A DNA stretch of 64,000 bases from positions 62,001-126,000 of the forward strand of contig JAFVWT010000011.1 in the NCBI GenBank assembly GCA_017501525.1. Direction: 5' to 3'. The stretch is from Bacteroidales bacterium. GTDB lineage: Bacteria; Bacteroidota; Bacteroidia; Bacteroidales; UBA932. The translations under genes and the position numbers were made by a program. Numbering within the stretch: position 1 is the stretch's first letter; every line of letters begins with the position of its first letter. Below are positions 36,612-47,147 of the stretch, in pieces. The notes beneath the pieces are model-generated. The model did not search any database. It was not told the DNA's origin and saw nothing but the letters and a program-made list of their open reading frames with translations.

Positions 36612-38291
36612 TTATTTTGTCGCATTTTCAAGACGTTTCATCATTGAGAAGATGAAAATTGCAGATATGAGACAAAGGGCAATAAGGATTGTCCAAAGAA
36701 CCCACAATTGAATGTCACCCCAAAGCATACCGATAACAGATACAAGGTAGTTACCGATAGCTGTAGCTGCAAACCAGCATCCCATCATTGCACCTTTGTA
36801 TTTGGGAGGAGCTACTTTTGATACAAATGAGATACCCATAGGTGAAAGGAATAGCTCTGCAAATGTCAATACAAGGTATGTAGATATAAGGATGTTGGGG
36901 GTTACACGATTAACTTCTGCTCCTGCCTTGAGGGCATCAGGGGTAGGTAGTCCGATTGAACCAATTGCCATAATCAAGAAACCAAGAGCGGCAATGAACA
37001 TACCGATACCAATCTTACGTGGAGCTGAAGGTTCTTTACCTTTTTTGGCAAGTGCTCCAAATACAGCCATTGAAACGGGTGTAAGGGCAACTACAAAGAA
37101 AGGATTGAACTGTTGGAAAATCTGAGGCAGAATCTTCATTGGCTCATCACCTGAGGTGTTGTAATTCCAGATAACACCACCGATAGAGAGGAGAAGGATT
37201 GCTACTGAAAGTAGTTTGCCTTTTGCTTTCTCTGACTGGAATATTTGGAACAATGCATATACAGCCACGATGATAAGGGCAAGGTTCATAACGCTGAAAC
37301 CTATTCTCAAAGGACCCTCTACGCTTTGAGCTGTGTAGTCACGAGCAAAGAAGGTAAGGGTAAGACCGTTTTGGTGGAATGCCATCCAGAAGAAGATAAC
37401 TACTGCAAAAACCAACATCAAAGCAGTGATGCGGGATTTGGTCTGTTCGGGGGTAAGTTCCACAACAGCCTCTTTATTTCCTGCTTTTTCAAGTTGTTTA
37501 GCATTAACGTCAGCATGTTTGTAAGTTTTGCGGGTGCAAACGTAGATAAGCATTGAAACTACCAACGATACACAAGCTACTGCAAAACCCCAGTGGTAAG
37601 CACCTGAAAGGGTTTCGATATAGTTGTTTGCAAATGCAGTTAAATCTGTAGCGCCTTGAGATTGAGCCAATGTCTCAAATTTAGCAAGAGCATCAGCTGT
37701 CATCTGTTCTTTACCTGCAAGATATTCAAGATACTGGTGTGCAAGTGCGGGAATTTCTGCATCGTAGGTCAGACCACCTTTACCCATAAAGTATTCAGTG
37801 ATTTTGGTAGCAGCGGTAGGGGCAAACAATGAACCAACGTTGATTGCCATATAGAAGATTGAGAAGGCTGCATCCCTTTTCGCAGAATATTTGGGATCAT
37901 CGTATAGGTTACCTACCATTACCTGAAGGTTACCTTTGAACAAACCTGTTCCCAATGCGATTAGGAAGAGTGAACCAATCATTGCTACGATACCGGTAGT
38001 ACCGTTATCAACAGGGATAGCAAGGCAGGTATAACCTGCAAACATTACAATAATACCGGCTGTAACCATTTTGCCATAACCGAATTTGTCGGCCAGGAAA
38101 CCACCAAGAAGTGGCAAGAAGTATACAGCTGCAAGGAATCCTGCGAAGATGTTGGATGTGACAGCTTCTGAGAATCCGAACTTGGCTTGCAAAAACAGAG
38201 TGAAGATTGCAAGCATTGTGTAGTAACCGAAGCGTTCTCCGGTGTTGGCTAATGCTAAAGCATAAAGTCCTTTTGGTTGTCCTTTAAACAT
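36612..38291 (-). CDS. POT-family peptide MFS transporter
   Basis: A 559-residue membrane protein with about 14 hydrophobic segments of the proton-dependent oligopeptide transporter family. GTGLFKGNLQVMVGNLY and the C-terminal LSPMGISFVSKVAPPKYKGAMMG motifs match. The usual ExxERF motif in helix 1 reads NTGERF, so the first Glu is lost. An insertion of some 60 residues separates the middle helices. It imports di- and tripeptides. Followed on the same strand by its paralogue 22 bp upstream. Confidence 0.88.
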   Translation of the reverse strand: MFKGQPKGLYALALANTGERFGYYTMLAIFTLFLQAKFGFSEAVTSNIFAGFLAAVYFLPLLGGFLADKFGYGKMVTAGIIVMFAGYTCLAIPVDNGTTGIVAMIGSLFLIALGTGLFKGNLQVMVGNLYDDPKYSAKRDAAFSIFYMAINVGSLFAPTAATKITEYFMGKGGLTYDAEIPALAHQYLEYLAGKEQMTADALAKFETLAQSQGATDLTAFANNYIETLSGAYHWGFAVACVSLVVSMLIYVCTRKTYKHADVNAKQLEKAGNKEAVVELTPEQTKSRITALMLVFAVVIFFWMAFHQNGLTLTFFARDYTAQSVEGPLRIGFSVMNLALIIVAVYALFQIFQSEKAKGKLLSVAILLLSIGGVIWNYNTSGDEPMKILPQIFQQFNPFFVVALTPVSMAVFGALAKKGKEPSAPRKIGIGMFIAALGFLIMAIGSIGLPTPDALKAGAEVNRVTPNILISTYLVLTFAELFLSPMGISFVSKVAPPKYKGAMMGCWFAATAIGNYLVSVIGMLWGDIQLWVLWTILIALCLISAIFIFSMMKRLENATK

Positions 38292-38313
38292 TTCTAATTA
38301 TTTTTTATTGATA

Positions 38314-39945
38314 TTATTTCTCGGTAATTCTTTCCAACCAACGAACCATTCCCAACATTGCGAACATTGAGATAGCACAAGCACCTACGAATACAACCCA
38401 AGTTGCCCACAAAGGAATTGAGTCATAAAGGATACCTCCGATGAAGAGCAACTGATTACCTACTGCAGTAGCGGCAAGCCAGCATCCTTGCATAATACCT
38501 TGAAGGTGAGGAGGAGCCACTTTTGATACAAATGAAAGTCCAAGAGGGCTGATGAACAATTCCGCAGTTGTAAGGATGAAATATGTTCCTACCATTACCC
38601 AAGGTGAGAGTCTTTGGGCAGCAGGTAGACCTCCCATTTGTTCGATCTCTGCACTTGTGGGAAGACCGGTTGAGCAGATGGTCAAGAATACGTATGCCAA
38701 TGCTGCAATACCCATACCGATACCGATTTTCATAGGTGTAGAAGGCTCTTTGCCACGAGCGCGAAGCCATCCGAAGATACCAATGATAATAGGGGTAAGG
38801 AATACTACGAAGAATGGATTGACTGACTGGAAGATTTCAGCACCGATAATTTGGGTGAAACCTAAATCTATTTTAATGACGTCAAGGTTGACAAAGTCAC
38901 GAGCAAAGTAGGTCAAAGAGTAACCATTCTGGTGGAATGAGAACCAGAAGAAGATAACCACTCCGAATACTGCGAACAAAGCGTAGATACGTTGGCGGAT
39001 CTCTTTAACATCCATTTTAATCTCCTCTTTTGAGGTTGTGTTACTATCTTTCGCTGCACCTTTCTTATTAGGGTCGGGAAGGTTTTTACGGTTTACAATG
39101 AAGATGATAAGAGATATCATCATTGCAACGATTGCAGCAGCAAATGCATAGTGGAAACCTGTACTGAAGACATTGAGGTAGTTGTTTACAAAGTCTCCGA
39201 TTTGCTCAGGAGCAACAGTACCGTTGATTGATTGGGTATTAGCAAGCTCCAATAGACGGGCAGATGCTAATTCTGACATAGGCTCTCCACCGTTTACAGA
39301 GCGCAAATATTGGTGGCAAAGTTCAGGAAGGTCTGCATTGTAAAGGAATCCTTTAGCCTGTAACCACCAGTTTCTTACGCCGATAGCAATGAATGGAGCA
39401 AAGAAACCTCCGATATTGATGAACATATAGAAAATCTGGAAACCTACGTCTCTCTTGTCAGAGTATTTAGGATCGTCGTACAATTGTCCGACAACCGCTT
39501 GCAAGTTACCTTTGAACAGACCATTACCAAATGCAATAACCAATAGACCCAAACATGTGATAGTTAGGATAAGAGGTAGATTTGCAACAGGTGTTTCTGT
39601 AGGGAATGCGATGATTAGGTAACCTACAGCCATCAGAATAAGACCTGTAAGGATGGTTCCTTTGTAATTCTTTGTTTTGTCGGCGATTATACCTCCAACC
39701 AATGCCAAAACATAGATCGAAGCATAGAAGATGGAGTAAATCAAACCGGTTTGGGTCTTGTTGAGACCAAATTTAGATGAGATGAACAGAGTTAGAATTG
39801 CCATCATAATGTAGAATCCAAAACGTTCTCCCATGTTTGCTAAAGCAGCAGGAATCAAGCCTTTAGGCTGTCCGTTACGATTGGTGTAGTACACAAATCC
39901 GGCTGCTGCCAGAAGAAGTACTACCATAACTATAAATAAAATCAT
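38314..39945 (-). CDS. POT-family peptide MFS transporter (paralogue)
   Basis: A 543-residue paralogue of the neighbouring transporter, sharing KGLIPAALANMGERFGFY, GNGLFKGNLQAVVGQLYDD and SPLGLSFVSKVAPPHLQG. It has an extra N-terminal hydrophobic segment (residues 1-20) and, like its partner, replaces the first Glu of ExxER by Asn. A strong promoter is seen at 39978-40008. The pair probably handles different peptide sets released by DPP11 and DPP5-like enzymes. Confidence 0.88.
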   Translation of the reverse strand: MILFIVMVVLLLAAAGFVYYTNRNGQPKGLIPAALANMGERFGFYIMMAILTLFISSKFGLNKTQTGLIYSIFYASIYVLALVGGIIADKTKNYKGTILTGLILMAVGYLIIAFPTETPVANLPLILTITCLGLLVIAFGNGLFKGNLQAVVGQLYDDPKYSDKRDVGFQIFYMFINIGGFFAPFIAIGVRNWWLQAKGFLYNADLPELCHQYLRSVNGGEPMSELASARLLELANTQSINGTVAPEQIGDFVNNYLNVFSTGFHYAFAAAIVAMMISLIIFIVNRKNLPDPNKKGAAKDSNTTSKEEIKMDVKEIRQRIYALFAVFGVVIFFWFSFHQNGYSLTYFARDFVNLDVIKIDLGFTQIIGAEIFQSVNPFFVVFLTPIIIGIFGWLRARGKEPSTPMKIGIGMGIAALAYVFLTICSTGLPTSAEIEQMGGLPAAQRLSPWVMVGTYFILTTAELFISPLGLSFVSKVAPPHLQGIMQGCWLAATAVGNQLLFIGGILYDSIPLWATWVVFVGACAISMFAMLGMVRWLERITEK

Positions 39946-39977
39946 AAAAAGTAGGTTTTAAATTAATAATTATCTTG

Positions 39978-40008
39978 CAAAGATATCCTTTTTTTCACAT
40001 AAGACAAA
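39978..40008 (-). promoter_or_regulatory. Sigma-ABfr promoter of the POT operon
   Basis: On the minus strand TTTG (40008-40005), exactly 19 bases, then TATCTTTG (39985-39978). This matches the Bacteroidetes consensus. The predicted start gives a leader of about 28 bases to the ATG at 39945. The rest of the 279-bp gap to the GH5 gene shows nothing recognisable. Confidence 0.8.
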
Positions 40009-40224
40009 TCCGTAAAATGGCATTAGGGAGTTTTCTGTAAATTTAGGGGCTTTCTGTAGTATCTTACGGAAACTTTGATAAATCCCTGCTGGGTCATTTA
40101 TAGAAATTTCCTTAAATCAAGAAATTGGAGTCTGAAACTCATAGAACGTAATATTTCCCCCTTTTGAGAAAATCCCATAAATTCCGACAAAGGATATATT
40201 TTCTTGTAATAATGTGTGTAGAGG

Positions 40225-41523
40225 TTATCTTATAACTTGGTATAGCTCTTCAATATTTTTTTCTATAACTTCAATGGTACTTCTGTCGCTGAGGAATACC
40301 GAGTATAGCCCTTGCTCTTCTTGTGCAGGATCCCCTGTGTAGTCGTCACCTTTTTCCCACCACAAGTGATTTACTTGAGCACTTCCACTCCATGCCCAGA
40401 AATTACAACCACCGAGAATGCCATTATTTTGAGCTTGATTTATAAGATATTTCATCACATGGTCGTAATATATGTCGCGGGCTGCAGTCGAACTTTCCAA
40501 GGAGAAACTGAATCCATCGCGGGGGTAACCAAACTCTTCAAGTGTAAGTGGTTTGCCTACCTGAGTGGCGAGTTCAAGATGTTCTTCAATATATTTTACT
40601 GTTTGTGCGATACCTTGTTCTATATCATTGATAGGCTCACTCTCTTCTTTGGATACCCATCTCCATGTGTGGGGCCAGATATGGATGTTCATATAGTCGA
40701 TTGATTCGAGCTCTCCCAACTCCTTCCATAGCTGGATGTCTACCTGGCAACCATATTTACCTTCGCTACCAATGGATACCATGTGGTTGGGGTCAATCGA
40801 TTTGATAAGTTCTGCGCTTTTGGCAATCCATTGTGCAAAAAGTTCCTTATTGTCTTTACCGAAGGGGCGTGGTTCATTGGCAATTTGCCAGCTGAAAATG
40901 GCAGGATCGTCTTTGTAAGGTTTACCTGTTATGGAGTTAGTGCGGGAAACGATATTTTTGATGTGATTGTAATACATCGCTTTGGCTGAATCAGATTTCA
41001 TGTAATTTCCTACAAATGTCTCGAAATTACTGTATCCGTCAATTCTGGGTATCGGAGCCTTTCCGTAGCCTGCCCAGGTGAGGTATTGGGAGTATCCTCC
41101 GCTCCATTCCCAGGAGTTGTTGAGGTAGAGTACAGCCTGCATGTCTCTTTTTCCCATCTCTACCAGAAGATAGTCCAATCCTTTTAGAAGAGTATCGTTA
41201 TATACACCGGGCGCAATCTGAAGCATAGGCTCAACTTTACATGGTAGAGAGCAATCACCGTCAGCACCGACAAGGATTCTCAGATTCTCTATTCCAAGTG
41301 CCTTGAGGCTGTCCAGTTCCTTGACAAGTCTATCTCTGTCCCCACCAGTTCCTTCTGAGCCAAGAATTGCGGCGTACCACATATTTGTGCCGATGAAATA
41401 ATAGGGCTTGCCATTTTTGATGAACTGACCGTCTTTGACAGTTATTATTTCTGATGTTTCAGTTCCACATGCTACTATTGAGAGTAGTGTTGTGAGCAAG
41501 AAAAATAATTTGAATATTCTCAT
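40225..41523 (-). CDS. GH5-family glycoside hydrolase (mannanase-like) lipoprotein
   Basis: A 432-residue lipoprotein (lipobox IVAC, Cys19). The TIM-barrel enzyme shows the acid/base Glu217 in SWQIANEPRP and the nucleophile Glu330 in PLTLEEFGYPRD. YYFIGTNMWYAA, ENLRILVGADG and the NIHIWPHTWRW strand resemble GH5_7 beta-mannanases. It is probably cell-surface bound and cuts mannan or a related glycan. Its start overlaps the end of the S24/S26 gene by 4 bp. Confidence 0.85.
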   Translation of the reverse strand: MRIFKLFFLLTTLLSIVACGTETSEIITVKDGQFIKNGKPYYFIGTNMWYAAILGSEGTGGDRDRLVKELDSLKALGIENLRILVGADGDCSLPCKVEPMLQIAPGVYNDTLLKGLDYLLVEMGKRDMQAVLYLNNSWEWSGGYSQYLTWAGYGKAPIPRIDGYSNFETFVGNYMKSDSAKAMYYNHIKNIVSRTNSITGKPYKDDPAIFSWQIANEPRPFGKDNKELFAQWIAKSAELIKSIDPNHMVSIGSEGKYGCQVDIQLWKELGELESIDYMNIHIWPHTWRWVSKEESEPINDIEQGIAQTVKYIEEHLELATQVGKPLTLEEFGYPRDGFSFSLESSTAARDIYYDHVMKYLINQAQNNGILGGCNFWAWSGSAQVNHLWWEKGDDYTGDPAQEEQGLYSVFLSDRSTIEVIEKNIEELYQVIR

Positions 41524-42074
41524 ATTTGTTGTTTTTTGAATTTTCTAAGCCATAATCTTAACCGATATGTTCCTGTCCACCATTTAGATAGAGTTCTCCA
41601 CCTTCGTGATGAAGTGATGAACTCTTTTCCTCCTTTGAATGTTCCGTATACAGCGATACCTAAAACATCTGAAACTGTGGCTCTTTCGTAACAGCCATAG
41701 CATCCGTCTCCTCTCAGAAGGAGAAGTGTTCCCCATATATGGACTACGCGCATCAGGCGATAGGTGCCTGTAAATCGGTATTTGAACATAACAATATCTC
41801 TTCTGCGGAGAGTCATTCTGTCATGGGCCGCAGTGAAGTTGCGCTTTTTCTTTTTTGAAATATTGTTATGTCTGTCGATAATTTCCTTGTTGGCAGGAGT
41901 GAGGCTGTCTCCATTTTTGATAGGCGCCAGTACCAAATAATCTTCACCTAATTTAAAGAAGGGGAGCATGCTTTTCCCCCGAACAATACATTTGGCGAAA
42001 TGACCTTTGGAAAGTTCTGCCGCAACTTCCTCATATTCTTCGTAATATATGGGTTCGTCAAGTGTTTCTTTCAT
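41520..42074 (-). CDS. S24/S26 family peptidase-like protein
   Basis: A 184-residue signal-peptidase-fold protein. GKSMLPFF (Ser35) gives the candidate nucleophile and RRRDIVMFKYR the region of the general base; GDGCYGCYERATVSDVLG resembles the following LexA/LepB-type strands. There is no obvious membrane segment at the N-terminus. The C-terminus is very basic. Similar proteins occur next to small peptide or RiPP genes in Bacteroidales; here the neighbour is a GH5 enzyme. Substrate unknown. Confidence 0.7.
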   Translation of the reverse strand: MKETLDEPIYYEEYEEVAAELSKGHFAKCIVRGKSMLPFFKLGEDYLVLAPIKNGDSLTPANKEIIDRHNNISKKKKRNFTAAHDRMTLRRRDIVMFKYRFTGTYRLMRVVHIWGTLLLLRGDGCYGCYERATVSDVLGIAVYGTFKGGKEFITSSRRWRTLSKWWTGTYRLRLWLRKFKKQQI

Positions 42075-42211
42075 AATATAACGGGTGTTAGAATTTAAAC
42101 AGTCTCTTGGATATTTCTATCTTTTTCCTGTTAGAAATCCTGCAAATATAGTAAATCAAAAATATAATTATAAATTTGTAGATGAATATTAATTCTCAAT
42201 AAAAAACGATT

Positions 42212-45037
42212 ATGAACAGAATTTCTGTAAGAATTTTTCTATTAGCGGCTGCTCTGACTTTTGGAACAGTAGAACTTTTCGCTCAGAAGAAGCCGTTGGA
42301 TCATACTGTCTACGATTCGTGGAAGTCGATTACATCTCCAAGTGTTCCCTATAATGGGAAGTATTTGGTATATTCTGTTACACCTCAGCAGGGTGATAAT
42401 ATTTTGTATGTATATGATACTCAAAATAAAAAGAGTATCTCTATCGAGCGGGCAACCCGTCCGGTAATAAGTAGGGACGGTTCATCTTTGGTGGCTTTGA
42501 TAAAACCTTTCTATGAGCAAAGCCGTCAAGCCAGGATAGATAAGAAAAAAGCTCCCGATGCTCCGGTGGATACTTTGGTGGTGGTCAATCTCAGAAATGG
42601 AGAGATAGAGAGATACCCCGCTGTGGAGAGTTTCCAGTATGGTGATGATTTGAAGGAGTTTTTAGTTCTCAGAAGGGCACAGCTTACCAAATCGGATAAA
42701 GATGCGAGAGATTTGTTGGTACTCTCTCTCAGAGATATGTCTGTAGATACGATTCATAGAAGCGCTTCGTATCGCCTTTCAGATGATGGGACAAAACTCC
42801 TCTATACTACCAAACCCGATAAGAAGGACTCATTGGGAAGAAAAGAGTTGCATTGCTATGACCCTTTTACTAAAGGGGACAATCTCCTTTTCAGTTGTGA
42901 CCCAAAAGTGGAATTCTCTCTCCCTGTGTTCAATGATCAAAACTCTGCGATAGCCTTTTATGTCCAATCAGATACGACTAAAGGAAATCAGAAGTTCAGG
43001 GATATCTACTATGCTCGTATCGATACAAAAGATAGTGCTAAGGTGTTGGTGGCTCATTCGTCAGAATTTGTTCCTCAAGGGATGATGATAACACCTAAGG
43101 CGTCGTTGAAATTTGCCTCTGATAACTCTTTCCTCGCGTTTGGATTTATTGAGATCCCCGAGCCCGAAAATGATTCGATTCCCGATTTTGAGAAAGTTAA
43201 ACTCGATATCTGGGTTTGGGATGCCGATTATACCCCGGTAACCAAGAAATATAGCAAAAGGACTTTCGACAGGATTAACTATACCGCCCTTTACTATTTT
43301 GACAATGGAGGTTCGGTAGTGACTCTCGGGGATGAGTCTATACCATATATCGATGTCGATTATGAATATCTCAACGAGAATATTCTGGCTGCTTCAGATA
43401 AAAAGTATCGTATTGAGCAGCAGTGGGAAGCTATCACAAGATACGATCTTTACACCATTAATATTGCTACAGGGGAGCGCACATTGCTGGATGAGGCTGC
43501 AAGATATAATGGTATGTCCCAATCTCCAGACAAGAGATACTTTACTTACTATAATGTAGCCGATACCACTTGGTATCTTTACGACATCAAGTCGGGAAAA
43601 ACTACAGATCTTACCTCAAATATCGATGATATATTTTGGAATGATGAGGAGGATATGCCTGTTCTTCCAAGCCCTGCCGGTAGGGTTCAATGGTATGAAG
43701 AGGGGGATAAATTTGTTATATCGGCAAAATATGATTTGTGGCTCTTTGATGCTACAGGAAAATCTCCTGCAGTCTCACTTACAGAGGGGTTGGGAAATAA
43801 AACCAAAACCAGATTCTCTATAAATGCTGACTTGCTTTATGATACCCGAAAGGATAGCAGGTCGGGATTGTCGGGTGGAGGTACAATCCTTCCTGACAGA
43901 CCGTTGATTTTGAGTGGGTTCAATAAAGTGACAAAAGAATCTTCCATCTATATGAAGGATATTGCTAACCCTAAGGCGAAAATGAAGAAACTTGTTGAGG
44001 GACCCTATTCATATCGTATTGTAGGTGAGGTAATATCGTATGAATATCCCGGAATCGAGGATGAATCAAAAGTTCGTCGTCGCCCCAGAAGGGAGATGTC
44101 GATTCCTGCAATTATCTATACTAAAGGCAACTTCGAGAACCCCAATGACCTTTATATCACTTATGATCTCTTTAGAAGTGAACAAAAATTGACCGATATC
44201 AATCCTCAACAGTCAGAATACAATTGGGGAACCGTTGAGATGGTTTATTGGAAGACAGAGGATGGTATCGATGCCGAAGGTCTGCTCTATAAACCGGAAG
44301 ATTTTGATCCTGCCAAGAAGTATCCGATGTTGATCTATTTCTATGAAAAGGATTCTGATGAACTATATACATATAAGACTCCCGCTCCGAGCCGTTCGAT
44401 AATCAATATCCCTTATTGTGTAAGTAACGGTTATATCGTATTTGTCCCTAATATCTATTACAAGGATGGTCATCCAGGACAGAGTGCGATGCGTTCAATT
44501 ATGCCCGGAGTAGATATGTTGTGCCAAAATTCGTGGATAGATAGTGAGAGAATGGCTCTTCAGGGTCAAAGCTGGGGTGGATATCAAACTGCGTATATGA
44601 TTACTCAAACTGACCGTTTTGCTGCGGCAGGTGCGGGTGCTCCGGTTTCAAATATGACCAGTGCATACGGCGGAATACGTTGGGGAACAGGTCGTTCACG
44701 TCAGTCACAATACGAACATACCCAGAGTCGTATCGGTAAAGATTTGTGGGAGGGTCACGACCTCTATATCGAAAATTCTCCCTTGTTCTTTGTCCCTGCA
44801 GTCAAGACTCCTGTGCTGATTATGCATAATGATAATGACGGAGCTGTTCCCTGGTATCAAGGTATTGAATTCTTTATGGCACTGCGCCGTTGTGGAAAAC
44901 CTGCCTGGATGCTTCAGTACAATGGTGAGGCCCATAATTTGGTTGAGCGTCATAACTGTATGGATTACAGTGTGAAACTTATGGAGTTCTTTGATTACTA
45001 TCTAAAAGATGCCCCTAAACCTTCGTGGATGGAGTAG
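42212..45037 (+). CDS. S9 family prolyl oligopeptidase-like peptidase
   Basis: A 941-residue exported protein (signal peptide, cleavage near LFAQ). Residues 50-600 form a beta-propeller-like region; the C-terminal alpha/beta hydrolase has the nucleophile Ser787 in GQSWGGYQ, Asp in MHNDNDGAVPW and His in NGEAHNL. It probably cleaves short peptides in the periplasm. A -7 box TAAATTTG lies at 42171-42178. Cotranscribed with the DPP5-like gene 31 bp downstream. Confidence 0.87.
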   Translation: MNRISVRIFLLAAALTFGTVELFAQKKPLDHTVYDSWKSITSPSVPYNGKYLVYSVTPQQGDNILYVYDTQNKKSISIERATRPVISRDGSSLVALIKPFYEQSRQARIDKKKAPDAPVDTLVVVNLRNGEIERYPAVESFQYGDDLKEFLVLRRAQLTKSDKDARDLLVLSLRDMSVDTIHRSASYRLSDDGTKLLYTTKPDKKDSLGRKELHCYDPFTKGDNLLFSCDPKVEFSLPVFNDQNSAIAFYVQSDTTKGNQKFRDIYYARIDTKDSAKVLVAHSSEFVPQGMMITPKASLKFASDNSFLAFGFIEIPEPENDSIPDFEKVKLDIWVWDADYTPVTKKYSKRTFDRINYTALYYFDNGGSVVTLGDESIPYIDVDYEYLNENILAASDKKYRIEQQWEAITRYDLYTINIATGERTLLDEAARYNGMSQSPDKRYFTYYNVADTTWYLYDIKSGKTTDLTSNIDDIFWNDEEDMPVLPSPAGRVQWYEEGDKFVISAKYDLWLFDATGKSPAVSLTEGLGNKTKTRFSINADLLYDTRKDSRSGLSGGGTILPDRPLILSGFNKVTKESSIYMKDIANPKAKMKKLVEGPYSYRIVGEVISYEYPGIEDESKVRRRPRREMSIPAIIYTKGNFENPNDLYITYDLFRSEQKLTDINPQQSEYNWGTVEMVYWKTEDGIDAEGLLYKPEDFDPAKKYPMLIYFYEKDSDELYTYKTPAPSRSIINIPYCVSNGYIVFVPNIYYKDGHPGQSAMRSIMPGVDMLCQNSWIDSERMALQGQSWGGYQTAYMITQTDRFAAAGAGAPVSNMTSAYGGIRWGTGRSRQSQYEHTQSRIGKDLWEGHDLYIENSPLFFVPAVKTPVLIMHNDNDGAVPWYQGIEFFMALRRCGKPAWMLQYNGEAHNLVERHNCMDYSVKLMEFFDYYLKDAPKPSWME

Positions 45038-45068
45038 CCCTTTGATTAAAATGAAAAACAGATAATAT

Positions 45069-47147
45069 ATGAAGAGACAATTATTTTTATTTTCAACTTT
45101 GCTTGCAATGACAAGTTGTGTTTCGGCTCCACAGGAGCAACCTGCTACAATAATCGAGAAAGAACCACTTGTAGTGGAGGATGGACGCTTTACACCCGAA
45201 CTTATGCTCAGACTCGGTAGGGTTTCTGATCCCCAATTATCCCCTGATGGTTCTAAAATTCTCTATGGAGTGACCTATACCGACATTCAAGAGAACAGAA
45301 GTGTCAGACAACTCTATACTGTGAATGTTGATGGCTCTGATAACAAGGCTATTACCCATTTTTCTCAGAGCGCTTCAAATGCCCGCTGGTATGGTGATGG
45401 CTCTAAGATTCTTTATGTTCAGGGTGGTCAAATCTATCAAATGAATAGTGACGGAGAGGGTATCAGACAGGTAAGTGATATTCCCGGAGGCCTCTCTGAA
45501 TTCAAACTTTCTCCCGATCAAACTAAAATCATGTACGTTTCTAATGTGAAATATGCAACCAAGCCTACAGATTTGTACCCTGACCTTGACAAATCTTCGG
45601 GAAGAGAGATTTCTGACTTGATGTATCGTCATTGGGACTGTTTTGTGGAAGAGATTCCCCATACCTTTGTTACAGATGTTGTAGTTGCTGGAAACAAACT
45701 CACAGTCAATCCAGGCAAGGATATTATTGAAGGGACTCTCTATGAACTTCCGACTCTTCCTTTAAGTGGAATAGAGCAACTTTCGTGGAGCCCTGATGGA
45801 AAATATATAGCGTATGCCTGCAGAAAAGTTACCGGCAAGGAGTATGCTTTTTCTACCAATACCGATATATATTTGTATGATGTAGAAAAGGGCACTTGTG
45901 AGAACCTTACAGAAGGGATGATGGGATATGATACCGACCCTGTTTTCTCTCCTGACGGAAAGTATATTGCATGGATCAGTATGGAAAGGGGTGGCTTTGA
46001 GGCAGATAAACAGCGTCTTTTCATTATTGATACTGCTACTAAAGTAAAGAAAGAACTCTCTGTAAATTATAAGTACAATGTGACAAATCCTGTCTGGAAG
46101 TCTACCTCTGACGGCATCTATTTCTGCTCATTGGTAAATGCACTTCAGGGTATCTTTGTTACAGACCTTAATGGTAACATTGAGCGTATTACCCCCGATG
46201 ACTGCTGGTACGATTTTGAAGGGGTAACAGAACTTGGTTCTGACAAACTTATCGCTTGCAACCACTCAATGAGTCGTCCCAATGAAATCGTGGCGATATC
46301 CATTTCAGATGGTTCATTTACCCAAATTACCCACGAGAATGACCAGACACTTGCCCAATTGAAACAGGAGAGTTATGAACAAAGGTGGATTACCACTACA
46401 GATGGCAAAAAAATGCACACTTGGGTAGTATTTCCTCCCGATTTTGATCCTGCAAAGAGTTATCCTGCAATGCTCTTCTGCACAGGTGGCCCTCAGGGTA
46501 CTCTAAGTCAAGGCTGGTCTACCCGTTGGAACTACAAACTTATGGCGGCTAACGGCTATATAGTGGTTCTCCCTAACCGTCGTGGTACTACCGCTTTCGG
46601 ACAAGAGTGGTGTGACCAGATATCAGGTGACTATCCGGGACAGAATATGAAGGATTATATGTCGGCTGCCAAAAATATCAAGGCTGAACCTTATGTTGGA
46701 AAGATCGGTGCTTCTGGTGCAAGTTATGGAGGATATTCTATCTACAATTTGGCTGGTACTCACGAAGGTTTCTTCGATGCGTTCCTCTCTCATGCAGGTA
46801 TTTTCAATCAGGAGCAGATGTATATGATGACTGAGGAACTATGGTTCCCTACCTGGGATAATGGTGGTGCTCCATGGGATACCAATCCGATTGCAAAACG
46901 TCACTACGCAGAGTCTCCCCATAAGAAAGTTACCAAATGGGATACCCCTATTATGGTGACTCATGGAGAGATGGACTATCGCGTTCCCGTTGAGCAAGGT
47001 ATGGCTGCCTTTAATGCAGCTCAGATGATGGGCGTTCCATCGAGAATGTTGCTCTTCCCGGAGGAGAATCACTGGATTCTAAAACCTCAGAATGCAGTTC
47101 ACTGGCAACGCTCGTTCTTCGACTGGTTTGACAAGTGGTTGAAATAG
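45069..47147 (+). CDS. DPP5-like S9 peptidase lipoprotein
   Basis: A 692-residue S9C enzyme with a lipoprotein signal (lipobox MTSC, Cys17). The propeller contains LSPDGSKILY and FSPDGKYIAW repeats; the triad is Ser552 in GASYGGYS, Asp in HGEMDYRVP and His in EENHWI. Length and layout fit Porphyromonas dipeptidyl-peptidase 5, which releases dipeptides with Ala or hydrophobic P1. With DPP11 it would cover acidic and hydrophobic residues. Its last 49 bases overlap the end of the convergent GNAT gene. Confidence 0.85.
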   Translation: MKRQLFLFSTLLAMTSCVSAPQEQPATIIEKEPLVVEDGRFTPELMLRLGRVSDPQLSPDGSKILYGVTYTDIQENRSVRQLYTVNVDGSDNKAITHFSQSASNARWYGDGSKILYVQGGQIYQMNSDGEGIRQVSDIPGGLSEFKLSPDQTKIMYVSNVKYATKPTDLYPDLDKSSGREISDLMYRHWDCFVEEIPHTFVTDVVVAGNKLTVNPGKDIIEGTLYELPTLPLSGIEQLSWSPDGKYIAYACRKVTGKEYAFSTNTDIYLYDVEKGTCENLTEGMMGYDTDPVFSPDGKYIAWISMERGGFEADKQRLFIIDTATKVKKELSVNYKYNVTNPVWKSTSDGIYFCSLVNALQGIFVTDLNGNIERITPDDCWYDFEGVTELGSDKLIACNHSMSRPNEIVAISISDGSFTQITHENDQTLAQLKQESYEQRWITTTDGKKMHTWVVFPPDFDPAKSYPAMLFCTGGPQGTLSQGWSTRWNYKLMAANGYIVVLPNRRGTTAFGQEWCDQISGDYPGQNMKDYMSAAKNIKAEPYVGKIGASGASYGGYSIYNLAGTHEGFFDAFLSHAGIFNQEQMYMMTEELWFPTWDNGGAPWDTNPIAKRHYAESPHKKVTKWDTPIMVTHGEMDYRVPVEQGMAAFNAAQMMGVPSRMLLFPEENHWILKPQNAVHWQRSFFDWFDKWLK

